A stretch of 64,000 bases of DNA from an uncultured Pelagibacteraceae bacterium (GTDB lineage Bacteria; Pseudomonadota; Alphaproteobacteria; Pelagibacterales; Pelagibacteraceae). The notes under the pieces were generated by a model. The model saw only the letters and a program-made list of their open reading frames with translations, was not told the DNA's origin and did no database searches. The stretch is from contig CACKWM010000001.1 in the NCBI GenBank assembly GCA_902603905.1, positions 1-64,000 on the forward strand, in the 5' to 3' direction. This document shows, in pieces, positions 10,883 to 21,715 of the stretch. The position numbers and the translations under genes were made by a program. Positions within the stretch are counted from its first letter, which is position 1. Each line of letters begins with the position of its first letter.

Positions 10883-12144
10883 TTATCTATTACTTTAAAT
10901 CCAATATCTTTTCTAAAAAAACCATTAGGCCAATTTAAATTATTAATTAATTTTAAAATATTATTTCTTGATTTTTTATAACTTGAAGAAATAGTTACAA
11001 AATTCAACACTCTCCCCCCATTTGAAAAAACATCACCATTATTTTTTTTTGTTCCAGCATGAAAAATATAATCATTTTTATTTAAACTTATTTTTTTTAA
11101 ATTATCTATTTTTATACTATTTTGAAACTTTTCTGGATATCCTTTAGAACATACTACAACACATAAACTTTTTTCATCTTTCCATTCAATTTTTAAATTA
11201 TCTAATTTCTCATTACAGCATGCATTAATAACTTCAAGAAAATCTGTTTTCAATAATGGTAATATGGTTTGACATTCTGGGTCCCCCATTCTTACATTAT
11301 ATTCCACAAGATAAGGTTCATTATCTTTAATCATTAAGCCGGCGTACAAAAAACCTTTATAATTTTCCCTTAAATCTTTAATTGCTTTTAGGGTAGGTGT
11401 AATAATTTTATCGATTATTTTTTTTTCTAAATTAAAATTAATTAATCCCGATGGCGAGTAAGCACCCATGCCACCTGTATTTTTTCCTTTATCACCTTCG
11501 AATACTCTTTTGTGATCTTGAGCAGTTTGAAATTTTTGAAAATTTTTTCCATCACTTATTACAAAAAAGCTCATTTCATCACCTTTTAAAAATTCTTCAA
11601 TTAAAACATTTTTTGCTTCACCAAATTTTCCACCAAATATTTCTTTTATTGCTTCATTTGCGTCGTTTGAATTTTCACAAATGTAAACTCCTTTGCCTGA
11701 AGCTAACCCATCAGCTTTAACTACAATTGGAAAATTACTAGATTTTAAAAATTTAAATGCATCTTCAATATTTTCAAAAATACTAAAATTTGCTGTGGGG
11801 ATGTTATATTTTTTACAAATTTTTTTTGTAAAAATTTTTGACCCTTCAAGCTGAGAGGATATTTTTTTTGGACCAAATACTTTAATTTCTTCTTTTTCTA
11901 GGAAATCTACTATTCCATTGACCAAGGGTTTTTCTGGTCCAACCACGACTAAATCAATTTTTGATTTTATTAAAAAGTTTTTAATTTTTTGAAAATCATT
12001 AATATCAATTTCAATGTTTTCAGCTATTTCGCTTGTCCCTGCATTACCAGGTATGCAATAAATTTTAGTTATTTTTGGAGACTCAGATATTTTTTTACAA
12101 ATTGAATGTTCTCTTCCACCGCTTCCTATAACAGCTATAATCAT
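10879..12144 (-). CDS. purD: phosphoribosylamine--glycine ligase
   Basis: VIGSGGREHSICKKI; GPEKPLVNGIVD; VVKADGLASGKGVYI; GPEC/RMGDPECQTILP. Confidence 0.97.
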   Translation of the reverse strand: MIIAVIGSGGREHSICKKISESPKITKIYCIPGNAGTSEIAENIEIDINDFQKIKNFLIKSKIDLVVVGPEKPLVNGIVDFLEKEEIKVFGPKKISSQLEGSKIFTKKICKKYNIPTANFSIFENIEDAFKFLKSSNFPIVVKADGLASGKGVYICENSNDANEAIKEIFGGKFGEAKNVLIEEFLKGDEMSFFVISDGKNFQKFQTAQDHKRVFEGDKGKNTGGMGAYSPSGLINFNLEKKIIDKIITPTLKAIKDLRENYKGFLYAGLMIKDNEPYLVEYNVRMGDPECQTILPLLKTDFLEVINACCNEKLDNLKIEWKDEKSLCVVVCSKGYPEKFQNSIKIDNLKKISLNKNDYIFHAGTKKNNGDVFSNGGRVLNFVTISSSYKKSRNNILKLINNLNWPNGFFRKDIGFKVIDK

Positions 12145-12165
12145 ATATATTCATCTTTCTATCTA

Positions 12166-12345
12166 ATGAAAAATAAATTAGCCACAATAAAATACTTTCC
12201 AAATAATTTTAAAATCATAGAAGAAGGGGACCATGTAATTTGTGCAGTATCAGGGAAGAAAATTTATTTAGATAAACTTACTTATTGGAATGTTGAATTA
12301 CAGGAAGCTTACTTTTCTTATGTTGAAGCAGATAAGAAGAGATAG
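12166..12345 (+). CDS. DUF2093-like small protein
   Basis: MKNKLATIKYFPNNFKIIEEGDHVICAVSGKKIYLDKLTYWNVELQEAYFSY; start trimmed from 12106. Confidence 0.75.
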   Translation: MKNKLATIKYFPNNFKIIEEGDHVICAVSGKKIYLDKLTYWNVELQEAYFSYVEADKKR

Positions 12346-12367
12346 GATTTAAAAAAATTGAACTAAA

Positions 12368-13243
12368 CTATTTCCAACGATCATGCGTCCAAACCCATTG
12401 ACATGAGTTTTTGATAATCATTTTTTCAATATTTTGATTAATTGCTAAAGAATTACTTTTTATGTCTTCTTCATGTATTCCAGTTTTATTTACTTCATAT
12501 GGTTTATGAATAACCATTTCAAAATTAATTTCATTTTTTCTCTCAATATATATTGGAACTAGTTTGCAATTGTACTTTAGAGCTATTTGTGAAGGAATAG
12601 TGGTTGTGTGTGCTCCTTTATTGAAGAAAGATATTCTTGGTCCCTCGCTAACACGCTGATCTACCATTAGTGCAATACAATAACCTTCATTGATTTTTTT
12701 CACTATTTCTCTGGACCCAGATTTGCCTTTTGGTATTTGTATAGGGCAAATGTATTTTGTTCTTAAATATTCCATTAAAGGATTTAAAAAAAAGTTGTTT
12801 AATGGTCTGTAAATTACGGCAAGTTTAATTCCAGATTTAACTAATTCCATAGCCATAAGTTCAAAATTTGCAAAATGACCTGAAAAAAAAACTACTGGTT
12901 TATTAGATTTTTTAATTTCATCTAAATATTCAATCCCTGTAATTTTTATATGATCAACACCAGTTTGGTTTAAATTAAAATTTTTTAAAAAAATATATTC
13001 AGCAAAAGTTCTTCCAATATTTGACCACATTCCATTTATAATTTCTTTTTCTTTTTTTTTATCAATATCGCCTAACCCAATTTTAATATTTTTTTTAATT
13101 ATATTTTGTGATCTAAAATAAGGACCAATTACTTTTCCCAGAATGCTTCCAAGGTTAGATGCATTCTTCAGTCCCAATATTTTAAAAATACTAAACAAAG
13201 AAATTATAATTATAAACTCAAAAAAATATTTTATAATTTTCAT
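12368..13243 (-). CDS. lpxL: lipid A biosynthesis lauroyl acyltransferase family
   Basis: VVFFSGHFANFELMA (HX4E-type), AVIYRPLNN, WVWTHDRWK C-terminus; adjacent lpxK/waaA. Confidence 0.87.
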   Translation of the reverse strand: MKIIKYFFEFIIIISLFSIFKILGLKNASNLGSILGKVIGPYFRSQNIIKKNIKIGLGDIDKKKEKEIINGMWSNIGRTFAEYIFLKNFNLNQTGVDHIKITGIEYLDEIKKSNKPVVFFSGHFANFELMAMELVKSGIKLAVIYRPLNNFFLNPLMEYLRTKYICPIQIPKGKSGSREIVKKINEGYCIALMVDQRVSEGPRISFFNKGAHTTTIPSQIALKYNCKLVPIYIERKNEINFEMVIHKPYEVNKTGIHEEDIKSNSLAINQNIEKMIIKNSCQWVWTHDRWK

Positions 13244-14160
13244 ATATTATCCTTTATTAATTCTACAAAATTATCTTTGTTATCTATATCTAGTTCAATT
13301 TTTAAGAATTCAATATTTTTTTTATAACTATCATCTATCCTGAAATAATCTTTTTCTGTAGTTAATAATACTGCATCTTTGCCCTCAGATAATAAATATT
13401 CATAATCAGAGATTGAAAACTTCCAATGATCAGGAAAAGAAATTGTGTTAATTAAATTTAATTTATTTTCTCTTAACAGATCAAAAAAATTTGATGGATT
13501 TCCTATTCCAGCAAAAGCACATATTTTCTTATCTTTAAATCTATCAATATTTACAGGTTTGTATTTCGAATAGAAAATTTTTACATTTCTATTTTTTTTA
13601 TATATTTGATTTTCAATTTTAATATTTTTTTTACCATTTATTACTACACAATCTGCCCTTTTTATTGCCGAAAGTTTTTCTCTTAGTGGGCCAGAGGGGA
13701 TAACAAATCCATTTCCAATCCATTGTTTTTGATTAAAACATAGTATAGAAAAATTTTTTTTAATAGTAAAATCTTGAAATCCATCATCAAGGATTGCTAA
13801 ATCATTATTCTTCTTAATTAAATTGTTGATTGCTTCTATTCTATTTTTAGCAACAAATGTTGATCCTGTTTTTTGTAATATTGATATTTCATCTTCAAGA
13901 TAATCATAATATTTTTTAATAAAACCTGGATTTTTTCCCAGTGATTTAGTTATATTAAAAATTTTTGATACTAAAGGTGTTTTTCCAGTTCCACCTAAAT
14001 AAATATTACCTACGCATATAATTGGAATTGAAAATTTTTTAGAAATTTTAAGTTTATTTATAAAAGAAAATAACAAAAATAATATTGAGATTGGAAAAAA
14101 TAAAATAATCAAAATAGAAAATTTTTTATCATCCCAAAATTTTGGTTTTTTTAACTTCAT
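13240..14160 (-). CDS. lpxK: tetraacyldisaccharide 4'-kinase
   Basis: MKLKKPKFWDD; ICVGNIYLGGTGKTPLV; LAILDDGFQ; AGIGNPSNFF. Confidence 0.93.
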   Translation of the reverse strand: MKLKKPKFWDDKKFSILIILFFPISILFLLFSFINKLKISKKFSIPIICVGNIYLGGTGKTPLVSKIFNITKSLGKNPGFIKKYYDYLEDEISILQKTGSTFVAKNRIEAINNLIKKNNDLAILDDGFQDFTIKKNFSILCFNQKQWIGNGFVIPSGPLREKLSAIKRADCVVINGKKNIKIENQIYKKNRNVKIFYSKYKPVNIDRFKDKKICAFAGIGNPSNFFDLLRENKLNLINTISFPDHWKFSISDYEYLLSEGKDAVLLTTEKDYFRIDDSYKKNIEFLKIELDIDNKDNFVELIKDNI

Positions 14161-15408
14161 TTATATATATTTATTAATCTCCTTTTGATTAATTAATAGT
14201 GTTTTATTGCCTATAGAATTTAATTTATTTATAATTTTTTTAGAACTAAATTTATTGTTTAAGTTTTTTTGAATTATATCTTTAGCCTGTTTAATAGTTT
14301 TAATTTTTAATGAAATGTTATTTTTATTTAATAAATCATAAACTTCCAAAAAGTTTTCAATATTAGATCCATGAATAACTTTGCATCCCAGTCTCGCCGC
14401 CTCTATTGGATTTTGTCCACCGTGATGTATTAATGAACCACCCAAAAATACAATATTACAAATTTTTATAAATAACTTTGTTTCTCCAAATGTATCGACT
14501 AAATAAATGTCAGTTTTGTTATCTATTTTTCCTCCAGAACTGTGTAAATGAACTTTTAATCCAATATTTTCTATTTCTTTCTTGATATCTGACGACCTAT
14601 GGATGTGTCGAGGAATTATAATAGTAACGCCATTTATGTATTTTTTTTTTAAATCTACATGTATTTTGGCACAAAAAATTTCTTCCTCTTGATGAGTGCT
14701 AATGGCTCCAAATAATATTCTTTTTAAATCAAAAAATTTTTTGGTATTTTTATTAATTTTATTAATATTTTTTAAACCTGTTTCGCAAAACTTTAAATTT
14801 CCTAATTTTTTAATATTTTTTGCTCCTAGCTTTTTAAGATAATTTTTAGTCTCATTATTTTGTGCTAAACAAACATCAAATTTTTTAAATATTGATTTAG
14901 AAAAAAAAGATATTTTCTTCCATTTTTTATAAGTTTTTTTAGTTATTCTAGCATTTAACAATATAAGTGGAGTATTTCTGTCTTTTAAATTTAATATTAT
15001 GTTTGGCCAAATTTCAGACTCTATAAAAATAGCCAATGATGGTTTCCAATAATTTAAAAATTTTTTTGTTATAAAATTTGAATCTATAGGTAGAAATTGA
15101 TGAATAGTTTTTTTTAATTTAAAATTGTTAAATACTTTTGCGGAACTTAAGGTATTTGATGTCAAAAGTATTTGTTTTATATTTTTCTTTCTTTCTAAGT
15201 TTTCTATTAAAGGCATTACACTCAATATTTCACCTACACTTGAACCATGAAACCAAATTAATTTTCCTAATTTCTTTTTATTATTAGAAAATCCTAATTT
15301 TTCTAAAAACCTTGTATGATGTTCTTTTTTTTTAAAAATTCTAAAAATTATTATTAGTGGTGAAATTAATAATGTTAAATTTATTAGTATTCTATAAAAA
15401 AATAACAT
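14161..15408 (-). CDS. waaA: 3-deoxy-D-manno-octulosonic acid transferase
   Basis: LIWFHGSSVGEILSVMPLIENL; FIESEIWPNIIL; FLGGSLIHHGGQNPIEAARLG. Confidence 0.94.
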   Translation of the reverse strand: MLFFYRILINLTLLISPLIIIFRIFKKKEHHTRFLEKLGFSNNKKKLGKLIWFHGSSVGEILSVMPLIENLERKKNIKQILLTSNTLSSAKVFNNFKLKKTIHQFLPIDSNFITKKFLNYWKPSLAIFIESEIWPNIILNLKDRNTPLILLNARITKKTYKKWKKISFFSKSIFKKFDVCLAQNNETKNYLKKLGAKNIKKLGNLKFCETGLKNINKINKNTKKFFDLKRILFGAISTHQEEEIFCAKIHVDLKKKYINGVTIIIPRHIHRSSDIKKEIENIGLKVHLHSSGGKIDNKTDIYLVDTFGETKLFIKICNIVFLGGSLIHHGGQNPIEAARLGCKVIHGSNIENFLEVYDLLNKNNISLKIKTIKQAKDIIQKNLNNKFSSKKIINKLNSIGNKTLLINQKEINKYI

Positions 15409-17147
15409 TAACTTTTTCTTATCTGCTTTTGATAAAAACTTTTGTATATTTCTGAATTTGATAAAAGTTCTGTATGAGTTCCATTCTCAATTACTGCTCC
15501 ATCATTTATTACATAAATAGAGTCCGAATTTAAAATTGTTGAAAGGCGATGAGCAATAACTACAGCTGTTCTTTCTTTAATTAAAATATTTAAAGCTTGC
15601 TGAATTTTATTTTCTGTTTCAGCGTCAAGAGAGGATGTGGCTTCATCCAATAAAATTATCTTACTTTTTTTTAACATTGCTCTTGCTATAGATATTCTTT
15701 GTTTTTCACCTCCAGATAATCTTAATCCATTTTCTCCTATGAATGTGTTGTATTTTTCAGGAAGTTTTTGAATAAAATCATCTGCAAAAGATAATTTAGC
15801 AACTTTTTTAATTTCATCTTCACTTGCATCCAAATCAGCATAAGCAATATTATTTTTAATTGTATCATCAAAAAGTGTGACATCTTGAGAAACTAGTGAA
15901 ATGTTTTTTCTTAAAGATGAAAGTTTTGATTTATAAATTGACTGTTTATCGATAAGTATATCACCAGAGTTAGCATCATAAAATCTTGGGATTAAATTTA
16001 AAATTGTTGATTTTCCTGCACCGCTGTAACCAACTAATGAAGTCGTTTTTCCACCTTTTATTTTAAGATTAATTGAATTTAAAGCTGAGTCTTCTTTAGT
16101 ATCGTATTTAAAGTTTACATTTTTAAAATCAATATCACCCAGAACAATTTTTAATTCTTGATCTGAACTTTTTTCTAAAATTTCATTTTTATGATCAATA
16201 ATAGGCAAGACTCTTCTTGCGGCTGATAGACTTTGGCCAATTGCGATGTTTAAAGTTGCCAGAGATCTAACTGGTTGATATGCCAACATCATAGCAGCTA
16301 AAAAAGAAAAGAAATTATTTATAGCCAGTTCATTGCTGATTATTAATTTTCCTGAATAAAAAATAAGACTTGCTATCATTATTCCTGTTAAAGTTTCCAT
16401 TATTGGTGAAGCCCTAACTAAAACTATTTGAGATTTTTTTGCTTTTTCTTTTAGATTATCAAGAAATTTTTTTGATCTTTCATTTTCAAAATTTTCTTTT
16501 TGAAAAATCTTAATTAATCTGTGGTTTTTAAATATTTCAAATAGATAAGTTGTAAGATCTCCGGCTCTTTCTTGAAGTTGTGTTGTTACTTTTCCCATTC
16601 TTTTGCCAAGACTTCTAGCAAAGAAACTTGCAAGGGGAATCATGATTAGAGCTACTAAAGATAATTTCCAATTTTGATAGAACATTACACACAGAAGACC
16701 AATTAAAGTAAGCGTGTCTTTAGAAAGATTCAATAAACCTGTACTTACAAGATTAGTGAGCATTGATGCGTCAAAAGTTAAATTAGAGATAAATTTTCCT
16801 GAGTTTTTTTTATCAATAAGTTTAGTATCAGCTTTGATTAGATTGCTGAGCATATCAGATTGAATATTTCTTTGTACATCTTGAGCAACTCCAATCATGA
16901 TAACTTTTGCTATATACATTGATATTCCTTTTGTTGCAAAAGCTACAATAATTAACCCAGGAATAATTAAAATTAATGTTTGGTTCTTTTCTATAAATAT
17001 TTTTTCTATTGCAGGGTCTAATAACCAAGCTATAGAAGAGGTGCTTCCCGCAACTAATAATGAAAAAAATATAGAAAGTAGAATTTTGTTTAGATAAATT
17101 TTTGTATAATTTTTAAATAATCTTTTTATAATTTCAAAATTAGTCAT
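15408..17147 (-). CDS. msbA: ABC transporter, transmembrane plus ATPase (MsbA-like)
   Basis: TSLVGYSGAGKSTILNLIPRFYD; LSGGEKQRISIARAMLKKSKIILLDEATSSLD; next to waaA. Confidence 0.87.
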   Translation of the reverse strand: MTNFEIIKRLFKNYTKIYLNKILLSIFFSLLVAGSTSSIAWLLDPAIEKIFIEKNQTLILIIPGLIIVAFATKGISMYIAKVIMIGVAQDVQRNIQSDMLSNLIKADTKLIDKKNSGKFISNLTFDASMLTNLVSTGLLNLSKDTLTLIGLLCVMFYQNWKLSLVALIMIPLASFFARSLGKRMGKVTTQLQERAGDLTTYLFEIFKNHRLIKIFQKENFENERSKKFLDNLKEKAKKSQIVLVRASPIMETLTGIMIASLIFYSGKLIISNELAINNFFSFLAAMMLAYQPVRSLATLNIAIGQSLSAARRVLPIIDHKNEILEKSSDQELKIVLGDIDFKNVNFKYDTKEDSALNSINLKIKGGKTTSLVGYSGAGKSTILNLIPRFYDANSGDILIDKQSIYKSKLSSLRKNISLVSQDVTLFDDTIKNNIAYADLDASEDEIKKVAKLSFADDFIQKLPEKYNTFIGENGLRLSGGEKQRISIARAMLKKSKIILLDEATSSLDAETENKIQQALNILIKERTAVVIAHRLSTILNSDSIYVINDGAVIENGTHTELLSNSEIYKSFYQKQIRKS

Positions 17148-17150
17148 AAA

Positions 17151-18023
17151 TTAAAAAGAAACTCTACCGATTAATAAATTTATAAAAATAATTAATCCAA
17201 AAAAATTATTGCTTTTAAATACATGAAGACAGACTTCCGGTTTTAAAGAATCAAACTTTTTTATTTGGTATAAAAATAAATGAGATATTGGTATAATTGA
17301 TAATATAAAGAAAGCTAAATTTAGTTTCATTAAGTAGCCCATTGTTAAATAAAAAAGCACGAATAAAAAAAATACAATTTTTAAAAACATTTTAGAATTA
17401 TTTTTGAATAAAATTGATGTTGATTTTACTCCTATTATTTCATCATCTTTTATATCTTGGAATCCGTATATTGTGTCGTAGCCAAGTGTCCAAAATATGG
17501 CCCCTAAATAAAATATTATGGGTTTAATATCTATTTCAGGATTTATAGAGGTCCATCCAAGTATGATTCCATAGTTAAAAGTTATACCAAGATATAGCTG
17601 AGGCCAATATGTAAATCTTTTCATTAAAGGGTAAGTAAAGGCCAGTGGCATTGAACAAATTGCCAAAACAATTGTAAAAGAATTAAAATTAATAAGAATT
17701 AATAAAGCCAACAAGCATAAAATTGAAGCATAACACAAAGCAAGTTTAATTGAAATTTTCCCTGAAGTTATTGGTCTAGATTTTGTTCTTTCAACTTTTT
17801 TATCAAAGTTTCTATCTGATATATCGTTAATTATACATCCAGCAGATCTCATTAATATTGCACCAGCTAAAAAAAAAATTAAATATTTACAAAAAATTAA
17901 TAAACTTCCATTAAAATCATATGCAATGGTCAAACCCCACAAACAAGGCCAAAAGAGCAGCATATATCCAATTGGTTTTTTTAATCTTGTTAGTTCAATA
18001 AAAAGATTTAGTTTTTGGAGCAT
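17151..18023 (-). CDS. ubiA: 4-hydroxybenzoate polyprenyltransferase
   Basis: RLKKPIGYMLLFWPCLWGL; AGCIINDISDRNFDKKVERTKSRP; GYDTIYGFQDIKDDEIIGVKST. Confidence 0.94.
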   Translation of the reverse strand: MLQKLNLFIELTRLKKPIGYMLLFWPCLWGLTIAYDFNGSLLIFCKYLIFFLAGAILMRSAGCIINDISDRNFDKKVERTKSRPITSGKISIKLALCYASILCLLALLILINFNSFTIVLAICSMPLAFTYPLMKRFTYWPQLYLGITFNYGIILGWTSINPEIDIKPIIFYLGAIFWTLGYDTIYGFQDIKDDEIIGVKSTSILFKNNSKMFLKIVFFLFVLFYLTMGYLMKLNLAFFILSIIPISHLFLYQIKKFDSLKPEVCLHVFKSNNFFGLIIFINLLIGRVSF

Positions 18024-18073
18024 AATTTACTTGTAAATAGCAAAGCCTAGATTCATAATCAAATTGATTCGTT

Positions 18074-18478
18074 ATGAATGTTGACTACACAGTAACTGCT
18101 TTAATGTTTCCAGCTATACCGCTTTTAATGAGTGTTTATGGTAATCGTTTTCACACACTAAGCAATTTAATTAGAAAAATACATGATGAATATGTTTGGG
18201 AAAAACATATTCCTCCAGAATGGGAAAAACAGTTAATAAATTTAAACGGCAGAGTTAAATGGCTAAAATACACTCTTGCGTGTGCAAGTTTTGGATTTTT
18301 GTTTAATATGCTAACAGTTTTTGCTCTTTATTTAGACATGATTTTTTTGGCACGAATTATTTTTGGATCATGTTGTTTATCAATGATAGTTTCTGTTCTA
18401 TTTTTTATTAGAGATATACATCTATCGACTGAAACATTAAAATTACATTTATCAGATATGAAAATTGATTTAGATTAA
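18074..18478 (+). CDS. DUF2721-like membrane protein
   Basis: MFPAIPLLMSVYGNRFHTLSNLIRKIHDEY plus two TM segments. Confidence 0.72.
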   Translation: MNVDYTVTALMFPAIPLLMSVYGNRFHTLSNLIRKIHDEYVWEKHIPPEWEKQLINLNGRVKWLKYTLACASFGFLFNMLTVFALYLDMIFLARIIFGSCCLSMIVSVLFFIRDIHLSTETLKLHLSDMKIDLD

Positions 18479-19446
18479 GGTATAATTATAGCTGGTCCAA
18501 GAATTTTTCTAGATTCTAAATCTTTATGAACTTCTACAATATTTTCTAATTTATATTTTTTAAATATTTCAATTTTAACTTTTCCTGATCCCACTTTTTC
18601 AAATAAAATTTTTGCACCCTCGTCAATTTCTTCTTTTTTGCTTAAATATTGTTGCATAGAAGGTCTTATAAAATACAAACCTTTTGGTTGTAACAATTTG
18701 GGCACATCTATGGGAGATAAAGCTCCAGAAGCATTTCCAAAGGATACCATCATTCCTCTTATACTTAGGCATTCTAAAGAACCTTCAAAAGTACTTTTGC
18801 CGACACCATCATAAACTACAGAAACACCTTTGCCATTTGTAATCTCTAAAACTTTTTCTGAAAAATTTTCCTTGTTGTAATTTATTATATGATCATATCC
18901 ATAACTTTTAGCTTTATCTATTTTTTCATCATTTCCGACAGTACCAATTACTGTACAGCCAAGAGTTTTTGCCCATTGCCCAAATATTTGACCAACACCT
19001 CCAGCCGCAGCATGAAACAGAATTGTTTCTCCAGATTTAACCGGATAAGTTTTGTGCAATAAATAAAAAGTAGTCAAACCCTTCGTCATTAAAGTTGCAG
19101 CAACTTCAAGATCAATATTATTTGGAACTTTTACAAGATTTTTTGTTGGATAATTTCTATGTGTTGAATAAGCTCCTAATGGTGCTCCAGAATAAGAAAT
19201 TTTGTCACCAACATTAAATTCTTTAACATCAGATCCTATTTCTTTTATTATCCCTGCTGCTTCAACGCCTATTCCAGACGGAAGTTTTAAAGGATAAAGG
19301 CCAGATCTATGGTAAGTATCAATATAATTTAATCCAATTGCTTTGTGCTCAATTGTTACTTCACCTGCATCAGGTTTATCTAAAGTAATTTCTTTTATTT
19401 CTAATACTTCTGGTCCACCAGTTTTTGATATTTGAACAGCTTTCAT
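18475..19446 (-). CDS. qor: NADPH:quinone oxidoreductase (zinc-less MDR family)
   Basis: MKAVQISKTGGPEVLEIKE; ILFHAAAGGVGQIFGQWAKTLG; VVYDGVGKSTFEGSLECL. Confidence 0.9.
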   Translation of the reverse strand: MKAVQISKTGGPEVLEIKEITLDKPDAGEVTIEHKAIGLNYIDTYHRSGLYPLKLPSGIGVEAAGIIKEIGSDVKEFNVGDKISYSGAPLGAYSTHRNYPTKNLVKVPNNIDLEVAATLMTKGLTTFYLLHKTYPVKSGETILFHAAAGGVGQIFGQWAKTLGCTVIGTVGNDEKIDKAKSYGYDHIINYNKENFSEKVLEITNGKGVSVVYDGVGKSTFEGSLECLSIRGMMVSFGNASGALSPIDVPKLLQPKGLYFIRPSMQQYLSKKEEIDEGAKILFEKVGSGKVKIEIFKKYKLENIVEVHKDLESRKILGPAIIIP

Positions 19447-20279
19447 TTCACAAATGTACCATTATGATAATCTTGGACTGCTTGCAAGATTTCTGATTTG
19501 GTGTTCATCACAAATGGACCACCCCTTGATATTGGTTCGCCAATTGGCTTACCTGATATTAGTAAAAATTTAGCTTTCGTTATAGCAGATACATGAAGTT
19601 TTTTACCTTTAGTTAACAAAATTAAAGTTGAATTTTGAACTTTATCGTGTGCTTGTTCTCCTACTTTAATTTCACCATTTATTAGATAAATAAAAGAGTT
19701 ATGATCCAAAGGTAATTCAAAGTTAAATTCTTTATTTTTTTTAATTTCTATATCAAAATAAATTGGATCAACATTATGGCCTTTAACAGGTCCTTCTGCA
19801 TTTTCAAATTTTCCAGCAATAACTTTTATTTGTTTATCTTCATCTTTGTGAAGACTCATTGTATCTGAATCAATATATATATAATCAGGTTTGCTCATTT
19901 TAAGTTTGGCAGGCATATTAATCCATAATTGAAATCCGTGAAGTTTGCCTTCTTTCATAGCTGGCATTTCAGAGTGAATTATGCCACTTCCAGTTTTCAT
20001 CCACTGAACATCTCCAGCAGTCATTCTTCCTTCACCTCCAGTACTATCTTTATGCTCAAAATCTCCTGCAAGCATATATGTTACTGTTTCAATTCCTCTA
20101 TGAGGATGAGGAGGAAACCCAGCGATATAATCATCTTTATTTTCAGAGCCAAATTCATCTAACATTAAAAATGGATCAAAGTAATTTGGTTCTACACCAA
20201 TGCTTCTTTTTAATTTTACACCTGCACCATCTGTTGTTGGGATAGGATCAATAATTTGATTAACCTCTATATTTGACAT
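19443..20279 (-). CDS. pirin family protein
   Basis: FDPFLMLDEFG; GFPPHPHRGIETVTYMLAGDFEHKDS; GGEGRMTAGDVQWMKTGSGIIHSEMP. Confidence 0.95.
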   Translation of the reverse strand: MSNIEVNQIIDPIPTTDGAGVKLKRSIGVEPNYFDPFLMLDEFGSENKDDYIAGFPPHPHRGIETVTYMLAGDFEHKDSTGGEGRMTAGDVQWMKTGSGIIHSEMPAMKEGKLHGFQLWINMPAKLKMSKPDYIYIDSDTMSLHKDEDKQIKVIAGKFENAEGPVKGHNVDPIYFDIEIKKNKEFNFELPLDHNSFIYLINGEIKVGEQAHDKVQNSTLILLTKGKKLHVSAITKAKFLLISGKPIGEPISRGGPFVMNTKSEILQAVQDYHNGTFVK

Positions 20280-20321
20280 TACTTTTATATAATTCCTTAA
20301 ATTATTAAATCAAGTTGGTAA

Positions 20322-20984
20322 TTAAAGTAAATTATTTAAATCACTTAAATTGTTAATTTCTGTTATCGGTTTATAATCTAAGTTATCGAATATATTTTTA
20401 TTTCTATTTACCCAAACTGCATTAAATCCAAAGTTACCTGCTGCAGACACGTCCCATGAATTAGCACTTAAATAAGCAAATTGATTTTTTTTAATTTGAT
20501 ACTTTTTAATAGGAATACTATAAACATTGGGATGAGGTTTATAAGTTTTTACCTCTTCTACAGACAAAACATCATCAAAAATATTTTCTAAATTATTACT
20601 ACTAACTAATTCTTTAAGTAAAGATGGAGTTCCATTTGAAAGAATTGCTAGTTTATATTTTTTTTCTTTGAGTATTTTTAAAGTTTCACTAACTTCAGGA
20701 AAAGTTGATAAAACTCTATAAAGATCTAACAGCTCATTTTTCATTAAAGCATTAATCTTAAAAACTTTCATTGATTTATCTAAACTATCTTCTGTAACTT
20801 GCCAAAAATCTTCATGTCTATTCATAAGGCTTCTTAGCCATGTATATTCAAGTTGTATTGTTCTCCAATAATTTGCAAAAGGTTCCCATTTATCTCCAAT
20901 TTTATTTTTGCATTTTTCTGCAGCTGAATTGACATCAAATAAGGTACCATATGCATCAAAAATTATTGCTTTAATATTTTTCAT
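20322..20984 (-). CDS. haloacid dehalogenase, type II-like
   Basis: IIFDAYGTLFDVNSAAEKC; LAILSNGTPSLL; FAYLSANSWDVSAAGNFGFNAVWVNR. Confidence 0.87.
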   Translation of the reverse strand: MKNIKAIIFDAYGTLFDVNSAAEKCKNKIGDKWEPFANYWRTIQLEYTWLRSLMNRHEDFWQVTEDSLDKSMKVFKINALMKNELLDLYRVLSTFPEVSETLKILKEKKYKLAILSNGTPSLLKELVSSNNLENIFDDVLSVEEVKTYKPHPNVYSIPIKKYQIKKNQFAYLSANSWDVSAAGNFGFNAVWVNRNKNIFDNLDYKPITEINNLSDLNNLL

Positions 20985-21001
20985 AAATTAACTTAATAAA
21001 T

Positions 21002-21715
21002 ATGAGTAATATTAGATTATTTTTTCCAGAAAGTTTATCACTTAATTTAAAAGCTAAGCTTGATAAATCTCAATCCCATTATGTTAATAAGGTGATGAGA
21101 GTGAAAGTTAATGATACCTTTTCTTTATTTAATGAGAAAGGAGAGTGGGAGGCAAAAATTAAAGAAATTTTAAATGGAATAGTAGAATTTAATATTACAA
21201 ACCAATTAAGACAAAAAGAAAATTCAAGAGAAATCTGGTTAGCTTTTTCTCCAATTAAATCTAATTACTTTAATTTCATGATCCAAAAAGCAACTGAATT
21301 AGGCGTAACTAAATTTGTACCAATCATTACAGACCGTACAATTGTTAGAAAAATAAATTATGAAAGGGTTAAAAAAATTATTATAGAAGCATCAGAACAA
21401 TCTAATCGTCTGACAGTTCCTGATATTGAAAAAGCTCAAAATTTAAAGTCTTTTTTAGAAAAAAATAATAATAAAGTTAACATGATTTTTGGGGACATAA
21501 ATACTAAAAATCAAAAACTAGATTCTAAAATAAAAAAAGGAAATAAACCAATTTGTATAATAATTGGACCAGAAGGAGACTTCACAGAAAATGAAAGGAA
21601 AGAAATTATTAATTTTAAAAATCTTCAGTCACTTAAAATAAACAATAATATTTTAAGATCAGAAACAGCTGTAATTTCTTCACTTTCTATAATTAATTAT
21701 TTTTTAAATTTATAA
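21002..21715 (+). CDS. rsmE: 16S rRNA (uracil(1498)-N(3))-methyltransferase
   Basis: KATELGVTKFVPIITDRT; EASEQSNRLTVP; IIIGPEGDFTENE; ILRSETAVISSL. Confidence 0.95.
   Translation: MSNIRLFFPESLSLNLKAKLDKSQSHYVNKVMRVKVNDTFSLFNEKGEWEAKIKEILNGIVEFNITNQLRQKENSREIWLAFSPIKSNYFNFMIQKATELGVTKFVPIITDRTIVRKINYERVKKIIIEASEQSNRLTVPDIEKAQNLKSFLEKNNNKVNMIFGDINTKNQKLDSKIKKGNKPICIIIGPEGDFTENERKEIINFKNLQSLKINNNILRSETAVISSLSIINYFLNL

Noticed and set aside
11451-11720. 89-aa plus-strand ORF rich in His/Leu
   Set aside because: Antisense to purD; composition typical of a shadow ORF.
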